64,000 nucleotides of DNA from Flavobacterium pokkalii (GCF_014596575.1 NZ_NASZ01000002.1:62001-126000); one strand, 5' to 3'. Counted from the first letter of the stretch, positions 51,321-60,195 are shown. Translations and numbers: made by a program. The notes: generated by a model not told the origin, from the sequence alone.

Positions 51321-51323
51321 AAA

Positions 51324-51371
51324 AAATAGTTTAAAATTTGAAGTAGCAATACTTCAAATTTTAAACTATTT
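51324..51371 (-). terminator. Perfect 22-bp hairpin terminator of the dehydratase gene
   Basis: Arms 51324-51345 and 51350-51371 are exact reverse complements with a 4-nt loop (GCAA on the plus strand). On the minus strand a T-rich run follows. It lies 18 nt beyond the stop codon of the enolase-superfamily gene. Confidence 0.85.
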
Positions 51372-51389
51372 ATACGGAAAAGAATTATT

Positions 51390-52478
51390 TTATAATTTAA
51401 TTTCATTCATTCTGTCATCGATAAAACTAAATCCCCAACCTGGTAAATTGTGCGGTTTGGCATAACCATCCTGAACGACCATTGGGTTATCAATCAACGG
51501 ATCGACCCAATCAAAGGATTCTACACCCACGCCGTTAGAAATGGTACAAACCAAAGGAACATCGTAATCTTTGTAGTAGTGTGGTAGTACCGGCAGGTGG
51601 AAACTTTTGGCCAGTGCGGCGCTTTCTCTCCAGGCTTCGACACCACCAATACGTAAAATATCCGGCTGCCAGATGTCTAAGGCATTTCGAGTGGCTAATT
51701 CGCGTAGCGGTAAGGTATCAAATTCTCTTTCGCCCATAGCCAGAGAAATTCCGGTTTGGTTTTTCAGGATTTCATAACCCTGAAAATTTTGGTGATGAAT
51801 CGGTTCTTCAAACCAGTTGATGTTTAAATCGCGGGCTTCACGAGCCAGTTTCATCGCTGATGGCAAATCCATTCCCTGATTGGCATCCATCATAATATCT
51901 ACTTTGTCGCCCACAGCTTCGCGTACTAAACGCAAACGCTCGACATCAGTACTCACTTTTGGCGAACCTACTTTAATTTTTACGGCTTTAAATCCGCGGT
52001 CGGCATAATTGGTTACTTCTTCGATCAATTCGTCAATAGAATAGGAAATCCAGCCGCCGCTTCCGTAAATAGAAACTTTTTCTTTGTGTGTTCCCAGAAT
52101 TTTATGAATAGGTTGTCCCAGAAATTTTCCCCAGGCATCCCACATCGCAATGTTGATAGCCGCCTGAGCCCAACGCAATAGTCCTTGGTTTCCAAAATAT
52201 TCGGCTAAATCATCCAATTTTTGATACACAGCCGAAGTTTCATTGGCTTTGTATCCTTTGATAACCGGAATAATATCTTTCAGTGCACCTACAATGGCAT
52301 TAGGTGAATATTGAAAAGATAATAAATAGGATTCGCCAATGATGCCGTTTTCCAACTGAATTCGCATCACAATAAAGGAGATTTCAGTTAGTGTATGGGT
52401 AGCGTCGGCAATTGGTTTTTTTAGTGTGTTGGAGGCTTTGTATAATTTTACGTCTCTGATGGCGATAGATGACTTCAT
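51390..52478 (-). CDS. Mandelate racemase/muconate lactonizing-type enzyme (sugar-acid dehydratase candidate)
   Basis: This 362-aa enolase-superfamily enzyme has an N-terminal capping domain (1-125) and a TIM barrel. Catalytic residues are Lys167 and Lys169 (KAVKIKVG), metal ligands Asp198 (MMDANQG), Glu224 (WFEEPIHH) and Glu250 (MGEREFD), and His300 (VLPHYYKD) near the C-terminus. The KxK plus His pattern is that of the mandelate racemase subgroup, in which most members dehydrate acid sugars. The substrate cannot be fixed from sequence. It is divergent from an AraC regulator, which likely senses the substrate. No transporter or aldolase gene is adjacent. Confidence 0.86.
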   Translation of the reverse strand: MKSSIAIRDVKLYKASNTLKKPIADATHTLTEISFIVMRIQLENGIIGESYLLSFQYSPNAIVGALKDIIPVIKGYKANETSAVYQKLDDLAEYFGNQGLLRWAQAAINIAMWDAWGKFLGQPIHKILGTHKEKVSIYGSGGWISYSIDELIEEVTNYADRGFKAVKIKVGSPKVSTDVERLRLVREAVGDKVDIMMDANQGMDLPSAMKLAREARDLNINWFEEPIHHQNFQGYEILKNQTGISLAMGEREFDTLPLRELATRNALDIWQPDILRIGGVEAWRESAALAKSFHLPVLPHYYKDYDVPLVCTISNGVGVESFDWVDPLIDNPMVVQDGYAKPHNLPGWGFSFIDDRMNEIKL

Positions 52479-52520
52479 GCAATTGTTGTTTTAGTATTTG
52501 CAATAGTACAACTTTTAAAT

Positions 52521-52579
52521 AAACACTATTTGCACCATAAAAGCAATTTTAAACACTATATTGATTCAAAATAGTGTTA
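52521..52579. promoter_or_regulatory. Three AACACTAT operator half-sites between dehydratase and AraC genes
   Basis: The sequence AAACACTAT occurs at 52521-52529 and 52551-52559 (30 bp apart, three helical turns) and inverted as ATAGTGTTA at 52571-52579. AraC-type proteins bind such repeated half-sites. The sites lie in the shared divergent promoter region of 131 bp. Confidence 0.6.
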
Positions 52580-52609
52580 TTTTTGTAGTTTTACATTCAT
52601 TTAGAGTCT

Positions 52610-53458
52610 ATGAAAGCAGAATACCGAAGTATTAGTCCCTCGCCTGGGAGTTCGTTTCGGACGAGTATTTTTGAAGGAAAAGAGTTTATAGCTTCCTGGC
52701 ATTTTCATCCCCAGTATGAACTGACTTATATTTTGGGTAGCAGTGGAATTCGTTATGTGGGGGATAATATGGCTAATTTTGAATACGGCGATTTGGTTTT
52801 AGTGGGTTCTAATTTGCCGCATTGTTGGAAAACGGTTGGCGAGCAAAAGGAAGAAGTGCGCTGTATTATTATTCAATGGGATGAAGATTTGCTTACTCCT
52901 TGGTTAGAAAAAGAAGAGTTTCAGCATATCAGGCAAATGATGCAATTGGCCTCACGTGGAATTCATTTTCCTAAAGAAGAGGCACTTTTGGTCGAAAAAA
53001 AGATGTTGGAATTAATCGATTTGCCACCTTTTGAGCGACTGTTGTCTTTTTTGCAAATCTTACAGGAATTGACCAAAGCTCATCATGGTTGTCTGGCAGG
53101 AGAAGGTTTTACGACCAATTTGACGGTGAAGGAAAGTGAGCGTGTCAATTTGATTTATAATTATGTCAAAGAATATTACAATCGGCAGATTACTCTGGAA
53201 GATGTTGCTAAAAAAATAGCGATGAATAAGGATTCTTTTTGTCGTTTTTTCAAGAAAACCTTTCGCAAATCTTTTTTTGAATTTATTAATGAATATAAAA
53301 TAAGTATGGCGACCAAAATGTTGATTAATACTGATTTAACGGCGTCGGAAATAGGGTATAAAGTTGGCTATAATAATTTGAGTTTCTTCAATAGACAGTT
53401 TAATAAGTTTGTGCAAATGTCACCCTCTAAGTACCGAAAAATGTATAGGGATATTTGA
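52610..53458 (+). CDS. AraC-family regulator next to the dehydratase gene
   Basis: This 282-aa protein has an N-terminal cupin (EFIASWHFHPQYELTYILGSSGIRYVGDNMANFEYGDLVLVGSNLPHCW, about 25-75) and a C-terminal double HTH (about 180-280: QITLEDVAKKIAMNKDSFCRFFKKTFRKSFFEFINEYKISMATKML and LTASEIGYKVGYNNLSFFNRQFNKFVQMSPSKYRKMY). It is divergent from the enolase-superfamily gene and most likely controls it through the AACACTAT sites. Its stop is 3 nt from the convergent nhaA end. Confidence 0.93.
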   Translation: MKAEYRSISPSPGSSFRTSIFEGKEFIASWHFHPQYELTYILGSSGIRYVGDNMANFEYGDLVLVGSNLPHCWKTVGEQKEEVRCIIIQWDEDLLTPWLEKEEFQHIRQMMQLASRGIHFPKEEALLVEKKMLELIDLPPFERLLSFLQILQELTKAHHGCLAGEGFTTNLTVKESERVNLIYNYVKEYYNRQITLEDVAKKIAMNKDSFCRFFKKTFRKSFFEFINEYKISMATKMLINTDLTASEIGYKVGYNNLSFFNRQFNKFVQMSPSKYRKMYRDI

Positions 53459-53461
53459 AAC

Positions 53462-54595
53462 TTATTTTTTTAAAGTTTGCTTTAAAGTGAAAAAACCTAA
53501 TATTCCTGCTGTTAGAGAAGAAATTAAAATGACTAATTTGGCATTGTTGATGATGGTTTCATTTTCGAATGCCAATAAAGTGATAAAAATAGACATGGTA
53601 AAACCTATTCCTGCCAAAAGACCAACTCCAAAAATAGATTTCCAAGAAATACCGGGAGGAAGTTTACAAAATCCCAGTTTGACTGTGGCATAAGATAAAA
53701 TAAAAATTCCCAATGGTTTGCCGGCAATAAGACCAAGTAGAATTCCGATGCTGTAGTTTTCGGATAAAGTTTCCTGAATATTACCACTAAGGAGGATGGC
53801 TGTATTGGCTAAAGCAAAGACCGGCAAAATGATAAAGGCTACCGGTTTGTGTAAAAAATGCTGTAAAATATAGGAAGTAGAATTTTTATCTCCATTACCA
53901 AAAGGAATTGCAAAAGCCAGTAAAACGCCTGTAATCGTTGCATGAATTCCCGAATTCAACATGAAATACCACATGATTACGCCGCCAATTAAGTAGGGAA
54001 TAAGATTGCGTACTTTTAATCGGTTGAAGGCTAAAAGCAGTATGAAAATTCCTAAGGCAATTCCTAAATTGAGTATGGATAACGATTTTGTGTAGAAAAT
54101 AGCAATGATAATGATAGCTCCCAAATCATCAATAACGGCCAGAGCGGTTAGGAATATTTTTAGCGTTACCGGCACACGGTTCCCCAAAAGGGACAGAATA
54201 CCGAGGGCAAAAGCAATATCGGTAGCCATAGGAATTCCGGCTCCGGATTGGGTAGGAGTTCCGTAGTTGAAAAACAGGTATAGTCCTGCCGGAACAACAA
54301 TTCCGCCCAGTGCCGCAAAAATAGGCAACATGGCATTTTTGATGTTCGAAAGTTCTCCTTTGTAGATTTCTCTTTCTAATTCTAAACCAATAAGTAAAAA
54401 GAAAATAGCCATCAATCCATCGTTAATCCAATGTCCAATGCTGTGAGAGCCAATTTTAATGTGAAATAAATCTTGGTAACTGTCTCCAAAATTTGAATTT
54501 GCCAGAAATAAAGAAGTCAGTGTGCAGGCTATTAAAGCAATTCCACTTGATTTTTCGCTTTCAAAAAATTCTTTGAATAAAGTAGTTACTTTCAT
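53462..54595 (-). CDS. nhaA: Na+/H+ antiporter NhaA
   Basis: This 377-aa inner-membrane antiporter exports sodium in exchange for protons. About 11-12 hydrophobic helices are seen. Family motifs are FFLLIGLELEREIYKGEL, GGIVVPAGLYLFFN, GAGIPMATDIAFALGILSLLG and the pair of ion-binding aspartates in LTALAVIDDLGAIIIIAIFYT. The length is slightly shorter than E. coli NhaA. It is a single gene, convergent with AraC. Confidence 0.94.
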   Translation of the reverse strand: MKVTTLFKEFFESEKSSGIALIACTLTSLFLANSNFGDSYQDLFHIKIGSHSIGHWINDGLMAIFFLLIGLELEREIYKGELSNIKNAMLPIFAALGGIVVPAGLYLFFNYGTPTQSGAGIPMATDIAFALGILSLLGNRVPVTLKIFLTALAVIDDLGAIIIIAIFYTKSLSILNLGIALGIFILLLAFNRLKVRNLIPYLIGGVIMWYFMLNSGIHATITGVLLAFAIPFGNGDKNSTSYILQHFLHKPVAFIILPVFALANTAILLSGNIQETLSENYSIGILLGLIAGKPLGIFILSYATVKLGFCKLPPGISWKSIFGVGLLAGIGFTMSIFITLLAFENETIINNAKLVILISSLTAGILGFFTLKQTLKK

Positions 54596-54743
54596 TTTTG
54601 GATCGTTTGATTACTGGGAATTAGAGTGACGCTTCTTTTTATTTTTAAGGATAAAAACAGCATTTATCCAAATATACTATTTTATTTAGTTTTTTCAGAA
54701 TTTAGAGTCAAAAGAGAATTTGATTGTCAATTAGTGCCAAAAA

Positions 54744-54767
54744 AAGCCTCAAGTTTCCTTGAGGCTT
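54744..54767 (-). terminator. Terminator of aspC
   Basis: AAGCCTCAAG (54744-54753) and CTTGAGGCTT (54758-54767) form a 10-bp stem with a TTTC loop. On the minus strand it is followed by TTTTTTT. It lies 60 nt beyond the aspC stop. Confidence 0.88.
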
Positions 54768-54795
54768 CTTATAATCTGAATATTTCTAGTTAGGT

Positions 54796-54822
54796 TTGTC
54801 TTCCAGCTTCTAACTTCCAACT
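54796..54822. repeat. CTTC-rich intergenic repeat, related to the clpP-clpX gap
   Basis: The string CTTCCAGCTTCTAACTTCC here resembles the units at 10131-10192 (CTAGCTTCCATCTTCTAAC). It is short, lies between the terminator and the aspC stop, and carries no gene. Confidence 0.5.
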
Positions 54823-54827
54823 TTGTA

Positions 54828-56018
54828 TTATCCTGCCAAAGCATCTTTAATTCTTCTTAAAGCTTCTACCAATAATTCGTCGCTGGTTGCATAAGAGAAA
54901 CGGATACAGTCAGGGTTACCAAAAGCATCACCGGTTACTGTAGCTACGTTAGCCTCTGCCAAAAGATACATCGATACATCATTAGCATCTTTGATTTCTT
55001 TTCCTCTTAATGTTTTTCCGAAGAAAGAAGATACGTCCGGGAATACGTAGAAAGCTCCTTCCGGAACGTTGATTTTGATTCCTGGAATTTCTTTTAATAA
55101 ACCAACAACTAAATCTCTACGTTTGTGGAATGCCTGAACCATGTGGTTTAATACTGATGGATCAGCATCAACAGCAGTGATGGTAGCACGTTGCGCAATA
55201 GAGTTAGCTCCTGAAGTTACTTGCCCTTGGATTTTAGTACAGGCTTTAGCGATAAATTCCGGTGCTCCAATGTATCCAATTCGGTATCCTGTCATTGCAA
55301 AAGCTTTTGCTACTCCGTTCACCGTGATTGTTTTTTCAAACATTCCAGGAATAGAAGCAATGCTGCAGAAAGTTCCTGAGAAATTAATGTGTTCATAGAT
55401 TTCGTCAGCAACAACATAGATGTTTGGATATTTTTCTAAAACTTTAGCTAAAGCAGTTAATTCTTCTCTGTTGTAAACAGAACCTGAAGGGTTACATGGA
55501 GAAGAGAACCACATCATTTTAGTTTTTGGTGTGATAGCAGCTTCTAATTGTTCTGGTGTGATTTTGAAATCTGTTTCTACAGAAGTTGGAACTTCTACAG
55601 GAACTCCACCTGATAATTTTACGATTTCGAAATAAGAAACCCAGTAAGGAGCTGGTAAAATTACTTCGTCACCGTCGTTTAACATTACCTGAGCAATGTT
55701 GTATAAAGATTGTTTAGCACCTGTAGAAACTACGATGTTAGCTGGTTTGTAATCTAAATCGTTGTCTCTTTTGAATTTTCTGCAGATAGCTTCTTTCAAA
55801 TCAGCATATCCATCAACTGGTGAATAGGTGCTGTAGTTGTCGTCAATTGCTTTTTTAGCAGCTTCTTTAATGAAGTCTGGCGTGTTAAAGTCAGGTTCTC
55901 CTAAACTTAAACTGATGATGTCTTTACCTTGGGCTTTTAATTCTCTCGCCAAAGCTGCCATTGCTAATGTTTGTGATGTAGCAAGATTGTTAATTCTGTC
56001 TGAAAGTGGATTACTCAT
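54828..56018 (-). CDS. aspC: Aspartate aminotransferase, class I/II PLP enzyme
   Basis: This 396-aa enzyme of the aspartate aminotransferase Ib type shows SLGEPDFNTPDFI, STGAKQSL, APYWVSY, SPCNPSGSVY with Asn176, VADEIYEHINF with Asp205 and Tyr208, PLP-Lys238 in NGVAKAFAMTGYRIGY, and Arg in RFSYATSDE near the C-terminus. It converts aspartate and 2-oxoglutarate to oxaloacetate and glutamate; a wider specificity (for example prephenate) cannot be excluded. The start MSNPLSDRINNLATSQ is the usual one. The gene symbol is by family, not by proof. Confidence 0.9.
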   Translation of the reverse strand: MSNPLSDRINNLATSQTLAMAALARELKAQGKDIISLSLGEPDFNTPDFIKEAAKKAIDDNYSTYSPVDGYADLKEAICRKFKRDNDLDYKPANIVVSTGAKQSLYNIAQVMLNDGDEVILPAPYWVSYFEIVKLSGGVPVEVPTSVETDFKITPEQLEAAITPKTKMMWFSSPCNPSGSVYNREELTALAKVLEKYPNIYVVADEIYEHINFSGTFCSIASIPGMFEKTITVNGVAKAFAMTGYRIGYIGAPEFIAKACTKIQGQVTSGANSIAQRATITAVDADPSVLNHMVQAFHKRRDLVVGLLKEIPGIKINVPEGAFYVFPDVSSFFGKTLRGKEIKDANDVSMYLLAEANVATVTGDAFGNPDCIRFSYATSDELLVEALRRIKDALAG

Positions 56019-56095
56019 TAATAAAGTGTTGAATGCCTCGAATTTTTAATTCCAAATTCAAGGAGGTTAATTATTTATTTTAATTAATTGTTTTT

Positions 56096-56112
56096 CAAGC
56101 ATAAAATGCTTG
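56096..56112 (-). terminator. Terminator of the desaturase gene
   Basis: CAAGCAT (56096-56102) pairs with ATGCTTG (56106-56112) over a 3-nt loop; T-rich sequence follows on the minus strand. It begins 8 nt after the desaturase stop. Confidence 0.7.
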
Positions 56113-56119
56113 TTTATTT

Positions 56120-57214
56120 TTAAGCCATTTCTGGATTCATTCCTAATTCCTTTAAATGTTTGAAATGTGCAATTACGGCACTTCTCATGGTTTTGTATTC
56201 GTAATAAGGCAAGTTACATTCTTGTGCGGTTTCGCGAACAATTTTTGCAATTTTACCATAGTGAATATGACTGATATTTGGAAAAATATGATGTTCAATC
56301 TGATGATTTAGCCCTCCGGTGTACCAGTTTACCAGCCAGTTTTTTGGGGCAAAATTTGTCGTGGTAAATAATTGGTGAATCGCCCAGGTGTTTTCCATTT
56401 CGCCTAATTCATTTGGAGAAGGGTTTTCGGCTTCTTCCACCACATGAGCCAATTGGAAAACAATACTTAAAATTAATCCTGCGGTATAATGCATTACAAA
56501 AAAACCAATTAATACTTTCCACCAAACGATTCCGATGATGATTGGTAAAACAATCCAAATGATAGCATAAATGATTTTGGTTATAATCAAAGTGGTCCAA
56601 AGGATTTTAGGACTTTTAGGCTCACCGTAAGATAATTTTCTTTTGATATAATTGCGCATTTGCTTAAAATCAGTAGTAAGCGCCCAATTGAAAGTCAGCA
56701 ATCCGTATAAAAATACCGAATAATAATGTTGAAAACGGTGAAAACGATGCCATTTAGCACTTTTAGTAAAACGGATGATTCTTCCGGCTTCTAAATCTTC
56801 GTCATGTCCCGGAATATTGGTGTATGTATGGTGCAAAACATTATGCTGAACCTGCCAGTTATAAACATTTCCTGCCAATACATATATAGTTCCGCCCATG
56901 ATTTTGTTGACCCATTTTTTATTGGAATACGAACCATGATTACCATCGTGCATCACATTCATTCCTAATCCGGCCATGCCTATTCCCATGACAATAGTCA
57001 ATAGCAAGTGCACCCAAAAAGGCATGTTTAAGGTTAAAATTAAAAAATAAGGAACTAAAAAGACCGTAAAGAGAATAACCGCTTTAACATGCAGTTTCCA
57101 ATTACCTGCTTTTGAAATATTATTTTCTTTGAAGTAATTGTTAACCCGAGAGTTAAGCGTTCTAAAGAACTTTAATTTGTCTTGCTTAGCAAATGTTGGT
57201 GGGTTGGTATTCAT
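56120..57214 (-). CDS. Membrane fatty acid desaturase (front-end, acyl-lipid or acyl-CoA type)
   Basis: The protein has 364 aa from the ATG at 57214 (MNTNPPTFAKQ); an in-frame TTG 9 nt before is unlikely. Four or more membrane helices surround three histidine boxes: MHDGNHGSYS, VQHNVLHHTYTN and NHQIEHHIFPNISHIHY, the last with the QxxHH form of delta-6/delta-5-type desaturases. It introduces a double bond into membrane lipid acyl chains, using iron and oxygen. No cytochrome b5 domain is fused. The minus-strand promoter includes a -7 box TATCTTTG (complement of 57234-57241). Confidence 0.9.
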   Translation of the reverse strand: MNTNPPTFAKQDKLKFFRTLNSRVNNYFKENNISKAGNWKLHVKAVILFTVFLVPYFLILTLNMPFWVHLLLTIVMGIGMAGLGMNVMHDGNHGSYSNKKWVNKIMGGTIYVLAGNVYNWQVQHNVLHHTYTNIPGHDEDLEAGRIIRFTKSAKWHRFHRFQHYYSVFLYGLLTFNWALTTDFKQMRNYIKRKLSYGEPKSPKILWTTLIITKIIYAIIWIVLPIIIGIVWWKVLIGFFVMHYTAGLILSIVFQLAHVVEEAENPSPNELGEMENTWAIHQLFTTTNFAPKNWLVNWYTGGLNHQIEHHIFPNISHIHYGKIAKIVRETAQECNLPYYEYKTMRSAVIAHFKHLKELGMNPEMA

Positions 57215-57299
57215 ACAATTCAAAAATAGCGTCCAAAGATAATTATTTATAAATTTTAACTCTGCAAAATTGAGTTAAATATTTCAAACTTAAAAATAG

Positions 57300-57307
57300 T
57301 ACTTTTG
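57300..57307 (+). promoter_or_regulatory. -7 box of rsmG
   Basis: TACTTTTG matches TAnnTTTG and lies 16 nt upstream of the rsmG ATG. A TTG at 57270-57272 is 27 nt away, slightly too far for consensus, so only the -7 box is claimed. Confidence 0.45.
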
Positions 57308-57323
57308 TTAAAAATTTAAAACA

Positions 57324-57953
57324 ATGGATGAGATTCTGAAGTATTTCCCCGACTTAACCGATATTCAAAAAGAACAATTTCAAAAATTAGATGCTTTGTA
57401 TCACGATTGGAATGAAAAAATAAATGTCATTTCCCGAAAAGATATTGATTCATTATATACCAAACATGTTTTGCATTCATTAGGAATTGCTAAAATTATG
57501 AAGTTTGAACCAGGGACTTATGTGCTGGATGTAGGAACTGGTGGTGGATTTCCGGGAATCCCATTGGCGATTTTATTTCCTGAAACCCGTTTTTATCTGA
57601 TTGATGTCATTGCTAAAAAAATTAGAGTAGTGCAGGGAGTTGTGGATGCTTTAGGGTTGAAAAATGTAAAAGCAGAGCAAATTCGCGCTGAGAATGTAAA
57701 AGGCGATTTTGATTTTATTGTAAGTCGTGCGGTGACCAATATGCCTGATTTTGTTTCCTGGGTAAAAACCAAAATCAAGAAGCAGCAAAAACACGAATTG
57801 AAAAATGGAATTCTGTATTTAAAAGGAGGCGATTTAACTGAAGAGCTCAAAGATTTTCCAAAAGCTACCCAATATGATTTAGCCAATTTCTTCGAAGATG
57901 AATTCTTTGAAACGAAGAAAGTAGTGCATTTGCCTTTGAAGTTTGTAGTTTAA
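57324..57953 (+). CDS. rsmG: 16S rRNA (guanine-527-N7)-methyltransferase
   Basis: This 209-aa SAM-dependent methyltransferase modifies G527 of 16S rRNA. Motif I is VLDVGTGGGFPGIPLAILFPETRFYLIDV, preceded by NEKINVISRKDIDSLYTKHVLHSLGI, which is specific for RsmG, and followed by VVQGVVDALGLKNVKAEQIRAENV and FIVSRAVTNM. The length is standard. The stop codon abuts a REP element and the gene is convergent with pruA. There is no trmE/mnmG neighbour as in many other bacteria. Confidence 0.93.
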   Translation: MDEILKYFPDLTDIQKEQFQKLDALYHDWNEKINVISRKDIDSLYTKHVLHSLGIAKIMKFEPGTYVLDVGTGGGFPGIPLAILFPETRFYLIDVIAKKIRVVQGVVDALGLKNVKAEQIRAENVKGDFDFIVSRAVTNMPDFVSWVKTKIKKQQKHELKNGILYLKGGDLTEELKDFPKATQYDLANFFEDEFFETKKVVHLPLKFVV

Positions 57954-58023
57954 GTCATTGCGAGGAACGAAGCAATCACACTTGTTGCTCTCGTTATGAG
58001 ATAGCTTCGTTCCTCGCAATGAC
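57954..58023. repeat. REP-type inverted repeat filling the rsmG/pruA gap
   Basis: Arms GTCATTGCGAGGAACGAAGC (57954-57973) and its exact complement at 58004-58023 flank a 30-nt centre. It begins right after the rsmG stop codon and ends one base before the pruA stop. It belongs to a widespread REP type that begins GTCATTGCGAGGAACGAAG, and may serve as a two-way terminator. Confidence 0.85.
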
Positions 58024-58024
58024 A

Positions 58025-59653
58025 CTATTCTCCTAAAAACGGATATCTGTAATTTTCAGGACTAACAAAAACTTCTTTAATTGTTCTTGGGGAAACCCAA
58101 CGCAATAAGTTTTGCATAGAACCGGCTTTGTCATTGGTTCCAGAAGCTCTGGCACCACCAAAAGGTTGTTGTCCAACCACGGCTCCGGTACATTTGTCAT
58201 TAATATAAAGGTTTCCGGCTGCATTTTGCAATTTCACGGTAGCTTCTTCAATAGCATAACGGTCTCTGCTGAAAATAGCTCCGGTAAGCGCGTAATTGGA
58301 TGTTTGATCGATTAATTCCAAAGTTTCTGACCATTTGGCGTCTTCGTATATGTAAATAGTAAGAACAGGGCCAAATAATTCGGTTTTCATAGTTACATAT
58401 TTTGGATTGGTAGTCAGGATAACTGTAGGTTCCACAAAATAGCCAACTGATTTATCGTAATTTCCTCCGATAATAATTTCGGCATCTGTATCTTTTTTGG
58501 CTTGTTCAATATAACTTGCTAATTTGTCAAAAGAACCCTCGTGAATAACAGCTGTAATAAAATTGTTGAAGTCTTCCGGTGAACCCATTTTCATAGATTG
58601 AATATCTGTGGTTATTTGCTCTTTTATATTGGGCCATAAACTCTGCGGAATATAAGCTCTGGAGGCAGCTGAACATTTTTGTCCCTGAAATTCGAAGGCG
58701 CCACGAACAATTCCAGTTACGGCTTGTTTTACATTGGCACTTGGGTGAACCATAACAAAATCTTTTCCTCCGGTTTCGCCCACAATTCTTGGATATGTTT
58801 TGTAATTGTGAATGTTTGCGCCAATTTTAGCCCAAAGGTCTTTGAATACATGAGTTGAACCGGTAAAATGCAAGCCGGCAAAATCGCGACTGGCAAGAAC
58901 CGTTTCGGTAACCATTAAGGCATCACCAAAAACTACATTGATAACGCCTTCCGGAAGTCCCGCTTCTTTGAAAATATCCATGATAATTTTGGCAGAGAAA
59001 ACCTGACTGTCGCTAGGTTTCCAAACCACTACGTTACCCATCATTGCTGCACTGGCAGGAAGGTTAGCTGCAATCGCAGTAAAGTTAAACGGAGTAATGG
59101 CGTAAACGAAACCTTCTAACGGACGATATTCTAAACGATTCCAAACACTTGAATCTGAATAAGGTTGGTCAGCATATATTTGTGTCATGAATTCTACGTT
59201 GAAACGCAAAAAGTCAATCAACTCACAGGAAGCGTCAATTTCTGCCTGATGTATATTTTTTGATTGGCCAATCATTGTAGCTGCATTAATGCGGGCACGA
59301 TATGGGCCGGCAATCAATTCGGCAGTTTTTAAGAAAATAGCAGCGCGTTGTTCCCAAGCCATATTTGCCCAGACTGTCTTTGATGCTAGAGCATTCGAAA
59401 TTGCTTTTTCAATATGTGATTTCTCGGCAAGATGATAAGTTCCCACAATGTGTTTGTGGTCGTGTGGCGGAGTGATGTTTTTGGTGTTTCCGGTTCTGAT
59501 TTCTTCATTACCGATGTACAAAGGGACATCTATTTTCTCATTCCACATCTTTTTATAAGCAGCTAATACTGCTGCTTTTTCAGGAGAATTAGGGGCGTAG
59601 TTTTTTACTGGTTCATTAACAGCTTTCGGTACATTGAAAAATCCTTTTAGCAT
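58025..59653 (-). CDS. pruA: L-glutamate gamma-semialdehyde (1-pyrroline-5-carboxylate) dehydrogenase
   Basis: This 542-aa aldehyde dehydrogenase oxidises glutamate semialdehyde to glutamate, the second step of proline breakdown. It shows GFVYAITPFNFTAI, VVWKPSDSQVFSA, FTGSTHVFKDLW, Glu293 in VGETGGKDFVMVHP, catalytic Cys327 in FEFQGQKCSAASRAY, and ELFGPVLTIYIYED. It lacks the PutA proline dehydrogenase domain, so it is the stand-alone type. The start MLKGFFNVPKAVNEPVKNY is typical of the Bacteroidota form. Confidence 0.93.
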   Translation of the reverse strand: MLKGFFNVPKAVNEPVKNYAPNSPEKAAVLAAYKKMWNEKIDVPLYIGNEEIRTGNTKNITPPHDHKHIVGTYHLAEKSHIEKAISNALASKTVWANMAWEQRAAIFLKTAELIAGPYRARINAATMIGQSKNIHQAEIDASCELIDFLRFNVEFMTQIYADQPYSDSSVWNRLEYRPLEGFVYAITPFNFTAIAANLPASAAMMGNVVVWKPSDSQVFSAKIIMDIFKEAGLPEGVINVVFGDALMVTETVLASRDFAGLHFTGSTHVFKDLWAKIGANIHNYKTYPRIVGETGGKDFVMVHPSANVKQAVTGIVRGAFEFQGQKCSAASRAYIPQSLWPNIKEQITTDIQSMKMGSPEDFNNFITAVIHEGSFDKLASYIEQAKKDTDAEIIIGGNYDKSVGYFVEPTVILTTNPKYVTMKTELFGPVLTIYIYEDAKWSETLELIDQTSNYALTGAIFSRDRYAIEEATVKLQNAAGNLYINDKCTGAVVGQQPFGGARASGTNDKAGSMQNLLRWVSPRTIKEVFVSPENYRYPFLGE

Positions 59654-59808
59654 TGTTTTTTGTTTTTTTTTATCTAATAGTTTTAGATAAGGTTAGAAAA
59701 TTTTTATTCAAAAACTAAGAATAAAGGTATGCTAACAAAAATACAAAAGGATTACTTAAAACTTTTATAAAGAGTTATAAATAAGTTTTAAAATGTTTAA
59801 CGGAGTAA

Positions 59809-60195
59809 TTAATTTAAAGCAAAAGGAGCACACAACCTAAAAGTAGGGATAATTACTTTAAAGGTTTTAGTATTGGTAAAGTTAATCATGTTGAAATGTC
59901 CTTTCATAGCTCCGTAAGGAGAAGAAAGTAAGCATCCGGAACTGTAAGTGTGATTTTCACCTGGTTTTAAAACCGGTTTTTTACCAATAATACCTTCTCC
60001 GTCAACAATTTCAATATTGTTTAAAGAATCAAAAATTTCCCAGTGTCGGGAAGTAAGTTGTACGGAATCTTTGCTGTGGTTTTCGATGGTGATTTGATAA
60101 CTAAAGGCAAAATGAATCTTGTAGTTTTTGAAGTAAGTGCCTTCAAAACTAGTCAAAACGGTGATTTTTATGCCTCTTGTTATCTGAGAAACCAT
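59809..60195 (-). CDS. apaG: ApaG-family protein
   Basis: This 128-aa protein has the ApaG fibronectin-III-like fold: ITVLTSFEGTYFKNYKIHFAFSYQITIENHSKDSVQLTSRHWEIFDSLNNIEIVDGEGIIGKKPVLKPGENHTYSSGCLLSSPYGAMKGHFNMI. The conserved GxGxxG-like GEGIIGKKP loop is present. E. coli ApaG has been linked to cobalt/magnesium homeostasis, but its biochemistry is unresolved. It stands alone with a -7 box TAATTTTG (complement of 60228-60235). Confidence 0.91.
   Translation of the reverse strand: MVSQITRGIKITVLTSFEGTYFKNYKIHFAFSYQITIENHSKDSVQLTSRHWEIFDSLNNIEIVDGEGIIGKKPVLKPGENHTYSSGCLLSSPYGAMKGHFNMINFTNTKTFKVIIPTFRLCAPFALN

Noticed and set aside
51188-51406. 72-codon minus-strand frame across the repeat region after the dehydratase gene
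   Set aside because: It covers the dispersed element, the 22-bp hairpin and the end of the neighbouring gene; no protein character.
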